Source: Curtobacterium sp. Leaf261
Lineage (GTDB): Bacteria > Actinomycetota > Actinomycetes > Actinomycetales > Microbacteriaceae
Assembly (NCBI RefSeq): GCF_001422205.1
Contig: NZ_LMMJ01000007.1
Coordinates: forward strand, 62,870 to 126,869
Direction of reading: 5' to 3'
Length of the DNA stretch: 64,000 bases
The translations under genes and the position numbers were made by a program. Shown here piece after piece: positions 17,105 to 25,867 of this stretch (position 1 is its first letter; every line of letters begins with the position of its first letter). The notes beneath the pieces are model-generated. The model ran no database searches and was not told the DNA's origin. It was given only the letters and a program-made list of their open reading frames with translations.

Positions 17105-17160
17105 TTGACTCCGCAGCACAGCACTCGTACCGTCCTCGGTACAGCGGAACGTTTCGTTCC
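17105..17160 (+). promoter_or_regulatory. Fucosidase promoter and operator
   Basis: TTGACT (17105-17110) and TACCGT (17128-17133) are 17 bases apart. The 15-bp inverted repeat GGAACGTTTCGTTCC (17146-17160) begins just after the predicted transcription start, where a bound repressor would block elongation. Confidence 0.65.
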
Positions 17161-17232
17161 CGATTCGAACCCGGTCGAACCGCTCGTTCGAACCCGGCCG
17201 AACCGCTCGTTCGAACCCGGCGGAACCGCTCC
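17161..17232. repeat. 23-bp tandem repeat in the fucosidase leader
   Basis: Three copies of a 23-bp unit with TTCGAACCCGG at 17164, 17187 and 17210. Each has a TTCGAA palindrome. The array lies between the operator and the ribosome site. Confidence 0.8.
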
Positions 17233-17251
17233 CCCGACCCAAGGACGTGTC

Positions 17252-18844
17252 ATGACCCCGCTCGACCTCACCGCCCTCCCGGACCCCGTCGACGTGTCGG
17301 ACAACAGCCGTGCGCTCGCCGAGGTCGCCGCGGTCGTCACCGCCGGCCCGTTCGACGCCACCTGGGACTCGCTCCGCCGGTACACGCCGCCGCGCTGGTA
17401 CGAGGACGCCAAGTTCGGCATCTTCCTGCACTGGGGCGTCTTCTCCGTGCCGGCGTTCCGGAACGAGTGGTACTCCCGCGACATGTACCGCGAGGGCACC
17501 CCCGAGTACGAGCACCACATCGCGACCTACGGCCCGCACCGGGAGTTCGGGTACAAGGACTTCATCCCGTCGTTCACCATGGAGCACTTCGACCCCGCGG
17601 CCTGGGCGAACCTCTTCCGCCGAGCGGGCGCGCAGTTCGTCGTGCCGGTCGCTGAACACCACGACGGCTTCGCCATGTACGACACCGACCGGTCTCGCTG
17701 GAGCGCCACGAAGATGGGGCCGGAACGCGACGTGTTCGGCGACCTGCTCGCCGCGGTCGACGACGCCTGGATGGTCCGGGGCGCCTCGTCGCACCGGGCC
17801 GAGCACTGGTTCTTCATGAACGGCGGCACGCGGTTCGACTCCGACGTCCTCGATCCGCGCACGATCGACTTCTACGGGCCGGCGCAGCGCGAGGAGACCG
17901 CGCCGAACGAACGCCACCTCGAGGACTGGCTGCTCCGCACCGTCGAGATCATCGACAAGTACCGGCCGCAGGTGCTGTGGTTCGACTGGTGGATCGAGCA
18001 CCCCGCCTTCGCCGAGGCGCTCAAGACCCTCGCCGCGTACTACTACAACCGGGCGGCGGAGTGGGGCCGCGAGGTCGTCATCAACTACAAGTGGGAGGCG
18101 TTCCCGGACGGCGCAGCGGTCTACGACGTCGAGCGCGGTGCCCTCGCGGGGATCCGTCCGGTGGTCTGGCAGAACGACACGTCGGTCTCCAAGACCGCCT
18201 GGAGCTTCGTCGAGGGGCACGACTACAAGACGGTGGCCGAGATCATCGCCGAGCTCGTCGACGTGGTGTCCAAGAACGGTGTCCTGCTCCTGAACGTCGG
18301 CCCGAAGTCCGACGGCACGATCCCGGAGCCCGAGCAGCGCATCCTCGAGGGCGTCGGCGCGTGGCTGACCCGGAACGGCGAGGCGATCTACGGCTCGCAG
18401 CCCTGGACGATCCCGGCCGAGGGACCGACCGAGCAGCAGGTGGGATCGTTCATCGACGGTGCCGCTCCGGCCTGGACGTCGGCGGACATCCGCTTCACGT
18501 CACGGCACGACGTCACCGGCACCTACGTCTACGCGACGCTCCTCGCCACCCCGGACGACGGGGTCGCGAGGATCCGGGCGTTCGGGTCGGGCAGCGGTCT
18601 CCTGCCGCGGCCGATCCGGAGTGTCGAGGTGCTCGGCACGGGTCCGGTGAACTCGAACACCGGAGGCCTCAACGCGTTCGAGGACACACCGGCGGACGGC
18701 TCCGGTCCGGTCTCCTGGCGCCAGACCCCGGAGGCGCTCGAGGTCACGATCGACGGCGAGGTCGGCCCCGACTCGGGGCCCGTCGTGAAGATCTGGCTCG
18801 CGCCCGAGCGGCCGACCGAGCGGACCGACGCCCTGCACGGCTGA
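17252..18844 (+). CDS. Alpha-L-fucosidase, GH29
   Basis: 530 residues from ATG 17252 (AAGGACG upstream). FGIFLHWGVFSVPAF (55-69), EHHDGF (135-140) and VLWFDWWIEH (241-250) are GH29 landmarks; D245 should be the catalytic nucleophile. SKNGVLLLNVGPKSDGTIPEPE is the conserved barrel end, followed by a C-terminal beta domain. No signal peptide, so it acts in the cytosol on imported fucosylated oligosaccharides. Divergent from the aldo/keto reductase-lacI-fucU group with shared operators. Confidence 0.92.
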   Translation: MTPLDLTALPDPVDVSDNSRALAEVAAVVTAGPFDATWDSLRRYTPPRWYEDAKFGIFLHWGVFSVPAFRNEWYSRDMYREGTPEYEHHIATYGPHREFGYKDFIPSFTMEHFDPAAWANLFRRAGAQFVVPVAEHHDGFAMYDTDRSRWSATKMGPERDVFGDLLAAVDDAWMVRGASSHRAEHWFFMNGGTRFDSDVLDPRTIDFYGPAQREETAPNERHLEDWLLRTVEIIDKYRPQVLWFDWWIEHPAFAEALKTLAAYYYNRAAEWGREVVINYKWEAFPDGAAVYDVERGALAGIRPVVWQNDTSVSKTAWSFVEGHDYKTVAEIIAELVDVVSKNGVLLLNVGPKSDGTIPEPEQRILEGVGAWLTRNGEAIYGSQPWTIPAEGPTEQQVGSFIDGAAPAWTSADIRFTSRHDVTGTYVYATLLATPDDGVARIRAFGSGSGLLPRPIRSVEVLGTGPVNSNTGGLNAFEDTPADGSGPVSWRQTPEALEVTIDGEVGPDSGPVVKIWLAPERPTERTDALHG

Positions 18845-18883
18845 GCCCGCCATCCCGGCCGAGCCCGCGGTGCGGCCCCCCAC

Positions 18884-18927
18884 CGGACGGGAGGCGCGGT
18901 GCCAGCCCGCACTGCGCCTCCCGTCCG
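18884..18927. repeat. Family A hairpin, copy 4 (G-type)
   Basis: CGGACGGGAGGCGCGGTGC pairs with 18909-18927 across a 6-base loop; one position is a G-T pair. Confidence 0.88.
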
Positions 18928-18934
18928 CGGACTG

Positions 18935-18974
18935 CCGGACTGGAGGGACGGTGCAGGCCCGCACCGCTCGTCCC
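18935..18974. repeat. Family A hairpin, copy 5 (damaged)
   Basis: A T-type left arm followed by a right arm degraded to GCACCGCTCGTCCC. An 11-C run follows at 18985-18995. Confidence 0.75.
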
Positions 18975-19079
18975 GACCCGCAGACCCCCCCCCCCGGGCC
19001 GTCGGGCCGCTAGTGTTCCTGGACGGGACGATCGCCGGCCATCACCACGTCGGCGCGTCCTCGAGGATCGGGGAACACG

Positions 19080-19970
19080 ATGGCGGACACCACGGACGAC
19101 GACACCGGGCGACGGTCCAACGCCTGGCGACGCTTCTGGGGACGCGGCGGATGGTGGCACGCCGTCCTGCTCGCCGTGGCCTACCTCGTGGTGTACCTCG
19201 GGATCAGCCAGCTCATCGGCCTGGTCGTCCGACCGTTCATCGACCTCGGCGACGTCTACGGCGATCCGACGAGCGTCCTGCTCGGCGTGATCCTCCCGAT
19301 CCTCGTGATGGGATCCCTGCTCCTCGCGTTCGGCAGGAGCCTCGGGTGGTTCCCCCATCTGTTCCGCCGCCGCACCGACCGCGCACCTCGGTGGATGTGG
19401 GTCGCCGTCGTGATCACGGTGCTCCCGCCCGTCCTGAAGCTCGCCGGCACGGACTGGTCGCGGTTCACCCCGGCGCTCGTGCTCGCGATCCTGTTCTTCG
19501 GACTCTGCGTCGGTCTGGCCGAGGAGCTGCTGACGCGTGGGTTCGCCGTGGAGCTGCTCGAGCGGCACGGGTACAGCGAGCGGGCGGTGTTCGTGCTCTC
19601 GTCCCTGGTGTTCGGCCTCATCCACCTGCAGAACCTGCTCGGCGGCGGCAATCCACTCCTGGTGTTCGCCACCGTGGGGTACGCCATGGGGTTCGGCGCC
19701 ATGATGTTCCTCGCCCTCCGGGTGAGCCGGTGGCTGATCGTGCCGATGCTCCTGCACGCGATCACCGACCCGACGACGCTCATGGCCGCGGGCGGCATCA
19801 ATGACGTGGCGGCGGCGGGCGCGTCGTCTCCGCTCGTCACGATCGCGTCGCTGTTCAACTTCGTCTACATCGCGTTCGGCGTCGTCGCGATCTTCCTGCT
19901 CCCCGGCCGGGGAGCGACGACAGGTGCCGAGGCGTCCACAGACGACGGGCGGGGAGCCGAGCGCCGCTGA
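19080..19970 (+). CDS. CPBP family intramembrane metalloprotease
   Basis: 296 residues with about eight membrane segments. The three family motifs are present: EE at 148-149 with R153 (AEELLTRG), H182 in VFGLIHLQ, and H226 in LLHAITD. These residues form the glutamate/histidine active site of Rce1-like CAAX prenyl proteases and bacteriocin-processing enzymes. The substrate is unknown. It is convergent with the HNH gene, with 6 bases between stops. Confidence 0.88.
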   Translation: MADTTDDDTGRRSNAWRRFWGRGGWWHAVLLAVAYLVVYLGISQLIGLVVRPFIDLGDVYGDPTSVLLGVILPILVMGSLLLAFGRSLGWFPHLFRRRTDRAPRWMWVAVVITVLPPVLKLAGTDWSRFTPALVLAILFFGLCVGLAEELLTRGFAVELLERHGYSERAVFVLSSLVFGLIHLQNLLGGGNPLLVFATVGYAMGFGAMMFLALRVSRWLIVPMLLHAITDPTTLMAAGGINDVAAAGASSPLVTIASLFNFVYIAFGVVAIFLLPGRGATTGAEASTDDGRGAERR

Positions 19971-19976
19971 CCCTCG

Positions 19977-20471
19977 CTACGCGGCCACGAGGTACTCGTC
20001 CCACGCCGACTCCGGCCGCTCGATCCCGCGGACGACCCACGCAGAGCCGTGCGGAGCCTTCGGGCGGAATCGGAGCGTCCAGCCCATCTCGCGCGGGGTG
20101 CGGTCGCCCTTGGCGTTGTTGCACGCCAGGCAGCACGCCACGAGGTTCTCCCAGGAGTCCTCGCCGCCGCGCGACCGGGGCTGCACGTGGTCGATCGTCG
20201 TCGCGTGCCGGTCGCAGTACGCACAGCGGTTGGCGTCGCGGCGGAGCACCCCGCGACGCGACACCGGGACGAGCCGCGACTGCGGGATGCGCACGTAGCG
20301 CGTGAGGATGATGACCGACGGACGGTCGAAGCTCACCGTCGAGCCGAACACCGGGTGTTCCGCATCGACCGTGACGATGGCGGCCTTCTGGTTCATGACC
20401 AGTACGAGGGCCCGTCGGAACGAGATGACCGCGAGGGGCTCGTAACCGGCGTTGAGGACGAGAGTGCGCAT
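19977..20471 (-). CDS. HNH endonuclease
   Basis: 164 residues from ATG 20471 (AAAGGGAA upstream). C83-x2-C86 and C114-x2-C117 should bind a structural zinc; CAYCDRHATTIDHVQPRSRGG with H95 and the later NLVACCLACNNAKGDRTP complete the HNH beta-beta-alpha fold. The N-terminal LVLNAGYEPLAVISFRRALVLV is typical of a widespread actinobacterial group of single-domain HNH proteins found alone in genomes. The biological role is not settled. Confidence 0.88.
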   Translation of the reverse strand: MRTLVLNAGYEPLAVISFRRALVLVMNQKAAIVTVDAEHPVFGSTVSFDRPSVIILTRYVRIPQSRLVPVSRRGVLRRDANRCAYCDRHATTIDHVQPRSRGGEDSWENLVACCLACNNAKGDRTPREMGWTLRFRPKAPHGSAWVVRGIERPESAWDEYLVAA

Positions 20472-20831
20472 GGGTTCCCTTTCGACGTGCCTGGACGGCT
20501 TCCAGGCGGACGACGTGTCGCCGGTCCACGTGCTCCCGACGGGCGACCACCGGCCCCACAACGAAGAAGAGCACCACCCTGACGGGCAGTGCTCCACGAT
20601 GCGGGTGCGCCTTGCGACGCGGCGTGCAGGTGCACGCTGGTGGTGGTCGATCGTATGTCGACATGCGCGCGCCGACCCATGGTGCGGGTCGTGCGACAGG
20701 CTGACATCTGATCTCCCGTTCGGGCCGAGTGGACCGGTACGGAGAGGTTAACCCACAAACCGGCCGGACACGAGATGTGTCAGGCCGGTTCACGGAGAGT
20801 TCGCCGAGGAGCGCCAGGGCTCCGGTCGGGG
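20472..20831. other. Intergenic stretch with long HNH leader
   Basis: No gene seen in 360 bases. The left part would be a long 5' leader of the HNH gene; the right part holds the terminator of the NlpC/P60 gene. Confidence 0.55.
20757..20789 (-). terminator. Terminator of the NlpC/P60 gene
   Basis: AACCGGCC and GGCCGGTT flank an inner GACAC/GTGTC stem and a 5-base loop. In the minus direction the stem is followed by TTTGTGGGTT. Confidence 0.7.
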
Positions 20832-21875
20832 TTACTTGATGCCGAAACGGACGATGTGGTAGTCGCTCGTCCAGATCGGGCGGATGCTGACGGCACCGCC
20901 GGGCTTCGGGGCGTCCATGATCATGCCGTTGCCCATGTAGAAGCCGTCGTGCGCCTCGTTGTTGAAGATGACGACGTCACCGGGCTGCGCGTCGGCCGTG
21001 GCGATCCGGGTGCCGGCGGCGTCCTGCAGCGGCACCGAGTGCGCCAGCGAGATGCCGAACTGGGCGTAGACGTACATGACGAAACCGGAGCAGTCGAAGC
21101 CGGCCGGGGTCGCACCGCCGAAGACGTACGGGGTGCCGATGTATTGCTGGCCGACGGCGGCGACCTGGTCGAGGCTGAAGCTCGGGTACTTGGGGCTCGC
21201 GACGTAGTCCGCGGCGGTCGGTCCGGTGTACGAGGCGTAGGACTTGGCCGTCTGCGCACGAGCGGCCTGCACCGCGGCGGTCTGCACGGCCGCGGTCTGC
21301 ACGGCTGCCGCGACGGGCTTCGGTGCCGGGGCGGTCGCGGTGTAGGCGTCGCGGGAGGTGTCGGCGAGGGACGCGACGCTCGACACGGACACCGACTGCG
21401 ACTCGGTGGAGCGGAGGTTCGAGACGTCCGCCGCTGCCTGCGAGGAACCGTCCGCCTGGTCGACGGACTGCTGCGCGGCGATCGCGGGGAGGACCTGGGT
21501 GCTGAGGAGACCGGCGGTCAGGGTCATCACGACGACGGGCAGGAACCGGCGCTTCTTCGACGCGGTGCTCCGGCGAGCGACGCTCGGCGCGGAGCTCGTG
21601 GCGACGGCCGCTGCTCGGGGCGCGCCGACGCGGGCGACCCTGGCGCGGGTGACCGTGCGGACGGGCTGCGCGGGTGCTGCCTGCTGGCGCTCGGGCACCG
21701 CCGCCTGCTCGCGCGGCTGCACCGCCGCCTGCGGGACCTCGGGCGTCACCGCGGCCCGCTCGAGCGCCCGGGCGTCCTCGCGGGTACGGGCCTCGCGGAG
21801 GGAACGTCGGGTGGGGAGGGCTTCGGGAGCCTGGTCGCCGTTCGTGGCGTCCGTGCTGGAACCGGTCTGCGTCAA
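20832..21875 (-). CDS. NlpC/P60 peptidoglycan hydrolase (C40)
   Basis: About 347 residues from TTG 21875, chosen because CGGAG lies 9 bases upstream; an ATG at 21941 has no ribosome site. The Arg-rich start (PTRRSLREARTREDAR), a membrane or signal segment (FLPVVVMTLTAGLLSTQVLPAIA) and an Ala/Gln-rich linker precede the catalytic domain. Catalytic Cys is in PAGFDCSGFVMYV, His in AHDGFYMG, and the third residue is Asp in MIMDAPKPG, acidic as in RipA. It cleaves peptide crosslinks in the cell wall outside the membrane. A long upstream leader suggests RNA-level control. Confidence 0.87.
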   Translation of the reverse strand: MTQTGSSTDATNGDQAPEALPTRRSLREARTREDARALERAAVTPEVPQAAVQPREQAAVPERQQAAPAQPVRTVTRARVARVGAPRAAAVATSSAPSVARRSTASKKRRFLPVVVMTLTAGLLSTQVLPAIAAQQSVDQADGSSQAAADVSNLRSTESQSVSVSSVASLADTSRDAYTATAPAPKPVAAAVQTAAVQTAAVQAARAQTAKSYASYTGPTAADYVASPKYPSFSLDQVAAVGQQYIGTPYVFGGATPAGFDCSGFVMYVYAQFGISLAHSVPLQDAAGTRIATADAQPGDVVIFNNEAHDGFYMGNGMIMDAPKPGGAVSIRPIWTSDYHIVRFGIK

Positions 21876-22105
21876 GAGTGTGGTCTCCGGCGCCTCGATC
21901 GCACTCGGGTGGCATGCTGCGCCGTTCGGGTACGACCCCATCCGTTCGTCATCGTTTCCGATCAGGCAGGAGACGGGTTCGAGACGTCCTGCCACGGTTC
22001 CCGCCAGCTCGCTTCCAGGCTGGTGGGACTCGTCGAGTGTACGTACTGGCCGTGGTGGTGTCGAGCCGAAACCGGCCTTTTGTAACAGAATGGTAAAGAA
22101 CACCT
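21876..22105 (-). promoter_or_regulatory. Long leader with possible cis-regulatory RNA
   Basis: About 200 bases upstream of the NlpC/P60 gene. TTACC and TTACA direct repeats, 11 bases apart, lie near 22083-22098 in the minus direction. Further in, GGGAACCG and CCCGAACGGCGCAGCATGCC resemble scattered pieces of the ydaO (c-di-AMP) riboswitch, which often precedes such hydrolases in actinobacteria. The match is partial. Confidence 0.3.
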
Positions 22106-22230
22106 GATCAGGTCGGTGTTTCGACATCTCGTGGCGAGTCGCCGTCATGACCACCACATCTGGGGGCAGTGCGTACCCCGACCACCCCGAGACGGGGTAC
22201 AGCAGGGGGGACTCAGGCGCCGATCGCCGG

Positions 22231-22923
22231 TCAGGCGTCGATGTACACGTGCTGGGCGACCTCGACGGGCAGCTCGAGCCCCTCGTCCTCGCCGTCGACC
22301 CGGACGGAGACGTAGGCCCCGGCGCGCTGGACGTGCGCGGCCCGCCCGGGCATCACGCCGGCCGCACGCAACTGGTGCAGGAGCTCCGGCTCGAACTGCA
22401 CCGGTTCGCCGAGCCGACGGATGACACCACTCGCGATCGCGTCGGTGCCCTCGGTCGCGACGACGATGTTCCGCACGCCGTCGAGGAACCGGCCGGCCGG
22501 AGAGTCCCCGAGCTCGTCGAGCCCGGGGATCGGGTTGCCGTAGGGCGACTCGCGCGGGTGGCCGAGCATCTCGATGATCCGACGCTCGACCTGTTCGCTC
22601 ATCACATGCTCCCACCGGCACGCCTCGTCGTGGACGAACGCCCAGTCGAGGCCGATGACGTCGGCGAGCAGTCGCTCCGCCAGACGGTGCTTGCGCATCA
22701 CGTGGGTGGCACGCTGCCGGCCTTCGTGCGTGAGCTCGAGGTGCCGGTCGCCGGAGACGACGACGAGCCCGTCGCGCTCCATCCGGGCGATGGTCTGCGA
22801 GACCGTCGGCCCCGAGTGTCCGAGGCGCTCCGAGATCCGAGCGCGGAGGGGGACGATCGCCTCTTCCTCGAGATCGAGGATCGTGCGGAGGTACATCTCG
22901 GTGGTGTCGACGAGATCGGTCAT
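22231..22923 (-). CDS. DtxR/IdeR-type iron-dependent repressor
   Basis: 230 residues. N-terminal winged helix (TVSQTIARMERDGLVVV), then the metal and dimer domain: M10, C102, E105 and H106 match the primary site and H79, E83 and H98 the ancillary site of DtxR, at identical numbers. A Cys at 102 favours iron over manganese (MntR-type proteins differ there). The C-terminus holds an SH3-like domain. With Fe(II) it should repress iron uptake genes. ATG 22923 is preceded by GGGAGGCG. Confidence 0.9.
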   Translation of the reverse strand: MTDLVDTTEMYLRTILDLEEEAIVPLRARISERLGHSGPTVSQTIARMERDGLVVVSGDRHLELTHEGRQRATHVMRKHRLAERLLADVIGLDWAFVHDEACRWEHVMSEQVERRIIEMLGHPRESPYGNPIPGLDELGDSPAGRFLDGVRNIVVATEGTDAIASGVIRRLGEPVQFEPELLHQLRAAGVMPGRAAHVQRAGAYVSVRVDGEDEGLELPVEVAQHVYIDA

Positions 22924-22981
22924 CGGTTCGCCTCCCGGTCTGGCGGACGCCCCGGTCGGTGGGCAGCCCCGACCAGCCTAC

Positions 22982-23185
22982 CGGCCCCGGGGCGCGGTTC
23001 CGGCCCCGGGGCGCGGTTCCGAACCCGCGCGCGGGTGCGCGGCGGCGCAGTGGACGGGTGGACCACCGGACGGGAGGCACGGGTCGGTCCCGCACCGTGC
23101 CTCCCGTCCGCGCACCGCAGGTCGGGCATCGCCCGCGCACCGCAGGTCGGGCATCGCCCGCGCACAGCGGGTGGGATACCAATCG
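22982..23185. repeat. Two tandem repeats around a family A hairpin
   Basis: A 19-bp unit (CGGCCCCGGGGCGCGGTTC) occurs at 22982 and 23001, and a 25-bp unit starting CGCACCGCAGGTCGGGCATC at 23111, 23136 and, partly, 23161. Between them lies a family A hairpin. Confidence 0.8.
23067..23110. repeat. Family A hairpin, copy 6 (G-type)
   Basis: CGGACGGGAGGCACGG pairs perfectly with 23095-23110; the 12-base loop (GTCGGTCCCGCA) nearly equals that of copy 3. Confidence 0.9.
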
Positions 23186-23186
23186 G

Positions 23187-24314
<1,128 letters not shown>

Positions 24315-24348
24315 CGCCCCCGCCCCTCCCGTCCCGTCCCGTCCCTCC

Positions 24349-24420
24349 CGCAAAACACCGAGAAGGCGGCTTCTCGCAGAGCTATTTCCCTGCGAGAAGC
24401 CGCCTTCCTGGTGTTTTGCG
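24349..24420. repeat. Family B 72-bp hairpin, copy 1
   Basis: Outer arms CGCAAAACACC and GGTGTTTTGCG, an 18-bp inner stem (GAAGGCGGCTTCTCGCAG and complement) and the loop AGCTATTTCC. It lies between convergent serC and DUF3027 and probably ends both transcripts. Confidence 0.88.
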
Positions 24421-24430
24421 GGCTCGGGGC

Positions 24431-24973
24431 CTAGTGGTCCCCGTCGGACTCCAGCGCCTCGGCAGCATGCTCCACGTCGACGCGCTCGAACTCGTCCTCG
24501 ACATCGTCGTCGAGGTCGTCCTCGTCGTCGTCCAGGTCGTCGTCGTCCTCGTCGTCGTCCGAGTCGTCCTCGTCCGAGTCGTCGTCGTCGTCCGAGTCAT
24601 CGTCGTCGTCCGAGTCATCGTCGTCGTCCGACTCGTCGTCATCGTCGTCGTCCGACTCGTCCTCGCCCGACTCCTCGTCGCCCTGCGCCGCACGCCAGTC
24701 CGCCATGCGCTCGGACCACGGCACCCAGTCCGGCGCGAGCAGCGAGCCGTCGCCCGGCATGAGCTCGACCTCGAGCACGGTGGGCGCGTCGCCCTCGACC
24801 TGGGCGACGCTGACCGTCCACCGCCAGCCCGGGTACCCGGGCATGGTGTTCGCGAAGCGCACCGACACGACGCCGTCACCCTCGTCCACGGTGTCGAGGA
24901 CCGCGCCGACGGTCGATTCCGGGGTGACCTCGAGCAGCGCCTGCTTCGCGAGGATGGTGGGATCGTCGATCAT
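24431..24973 (-). CDS. DUF3027 domain protein with acidic tail
   Basis: 180 residues. The first 110 or so match the DUF3027 domain (AKQALLEVTPESTVGAVLDTV; MPGYPGWRWTVSVAQVEGD; APDWVPWSERM). The remainder is a long Asp/Glu/Ser tract with DDDDDS repeats, probably disordered and highly negative. It follows the cold-shock gene by 7 bases and is likely co-transcribed. The serC-DUF3027-cold-shock arrangement is conserved in actinobacteria. The function is unknown; the tail could bind RNA-binding or basic proteins (guess). Confidence 0.85.
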   Translation of the reverse strand: MIDDPTILAKQALLEVTPESTVGAVLDTVDEGDGVVSVRFANTMPGYPGWRWTVSVAQVEGDAPTVLEVELMPGDGSLLAPDWVPWSERMADWRAAQGDEESGEDESDDDDDDESDDDDDSDDDDDSDDDDDSDEDDSDDDEDDDDLDDDEDDLDDDVEDEFERVDVEHAAEALESDGDH

Positions 24974-24980
24974 GGTGTGC

Positions 24981-25358
24981 TCACGCGTCCAGCTGGTCCG
25001 CCACGTGGCGGAGGATGGTGGCCGTCCGACGACCGTTCTTGGGGTAGTGGCCGTGCCGCAGGTCGCCACTGATGCGGTCGAGCTCCTTCACGAGGTCCTC
25101 GATGATCACCGCCATGTCGTCCGCGGAGCGCCGCTGGATCTTCGCGAGGCTCGGCCCCGCGTCGAGGATGCGGACGGACAGCGCCTGCGTGCCGCGCTTG
25201 CCCGCGACCACGCCGTACTCCAACCGCGCACCGGCCTTGATGGTCTCGGCACCGTCGGGGAGGGCGGACGCGTGCAGGAAGACCTGTTCGCCGTCATCGC
25301 CAGTGATGAAGCCGAACCCCTTCGCGTCGTCGTAGAACTTGACCTTGCCGGTCGGCAT
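24981..25358 (-). CDS. Two-domain cold-shock protein
   Basis: 125 residues. Residues 1-65 are a cold-shock domain with KGFGFITGDDGEQVFLHASAL (RNP1 and RNP2). The C-terminal 60 residues (SLAKIQRRSADDMAVIIEDLVKELDRISGDLRHGHYPKNG) are a helical extension seen in actinobacterial CspB-like proteins. Binds single-stranded RNA or DNA. The first gene of an operon with DUF3027; divergent from the small membrane protein. Confidence 0.9.
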   Translation of the reverse strand: MPTGKVKFYDDAKGFGFITGDDGEQVFLHASALPDGAETIKAGARLEYGVVAGKRGTQALSVRILDAGPSLAKIQRRSADDMAVIIEDLVKELDRISGDLRHGHYPKNGRRTATILRHVADQLDA

Positions 25359-25467
25359 GACTGCACTCCTGTGGTTGATGGTGGATCCGCGTGGTGTGAC
25401 TGCGCGTTCCGTGGTCTGCGCCACCGCCCGGGATGGGCAGCACCTGTCCGGCACGTTCCCGGTCGTC

Positions 25468-25473
25468 TATCCT
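25468..25473 (+). promoter_or_regulatory. -10 hexamer, leaderless start
   Basis: TATCCT, 6 bases before GTG 25480. Confidence 0.45.
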
Positions 25474-25479
25474 TGCCAG

Positions 25480-25821
25480 GTGGCCAAGCAGACCCGAAGC
25501 ACTCCCGAGGCCCGGAACGCCGGTACGCCGATCCAGACACCTGGTCGGACGCCGAGCACACCGGAACCCTCGGTGACGCCCAATCGTAGCGAACGCGCGC
25601 TGGCGTTCATGCTCGCCGGGGTCGTCGGCGTCTCGATCCTCTGCATGATCATCATGATCGTGGCGTGGTTGACCATCAAGGAGATCCCCGGCACCGGTGT
25701 CTGGCCGGTCATCACGGTGCTCCCGGAGATCGGGTTCCCGATCGGGATCGTGCTCCTCCTGACGCTGCTCGCGGTGAACTGGACCCGCAAGGCCCGCGCG
25801 AACCGGAACGAGACCCGCTGA
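25480..25821 (+). CDS. Small membrane protein, function unknown
   Basis: 113 residues from GTG 25480; earlier in-frame starts fall in the cold-shock gene leader. A polar, Thr/Pro/Arg-rich N-terminus of about 40 residues precedes two membrane segments (LAGVVGVSILCMIIMIVAWLTI and ITVLPEIGFPIGIVLLLTLLAVNW) and a basic tail. It resembles small multidrug-efflux-regulator-like or envelope proteins annotated only as hypothetical. It lies just upstream of the XPB-associated gene. Confidence 0.7.
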   Translation: MAKQTRSTPEARNAGTPIQTPGRTPSTPEPSVTPNRSERALAFMLAGVVGVSILCMIIMIVAWLTIKEIPGTGVWPVITVLPEIGFPIGIVLLLTLLAVNWTRKARANRNETR

Positions 25822-25867
25822 GCGTCCGGCGCACGACCGGGCGACCGGACAGCACCCCCGAGGGTCG

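Noticed and set aside
15887..17251. N-terminal extension of the fucosidase reading frame to 15887
   Set aside because: The extension is antisense to the reductase gene; promoter, operator and ribosome site place the start at 17252.
21876..22105. Confident ydaO riboswitch call
   Set aside because: Key conserved blocks are missing by eye; kept only as a low-confidence possibility.
24519..24660. Simple-repeat tract (GTC/GAC) as a regulatory array
   Set aside because: It is the coding sequence of the acidic tail of the DUF3027 protein.
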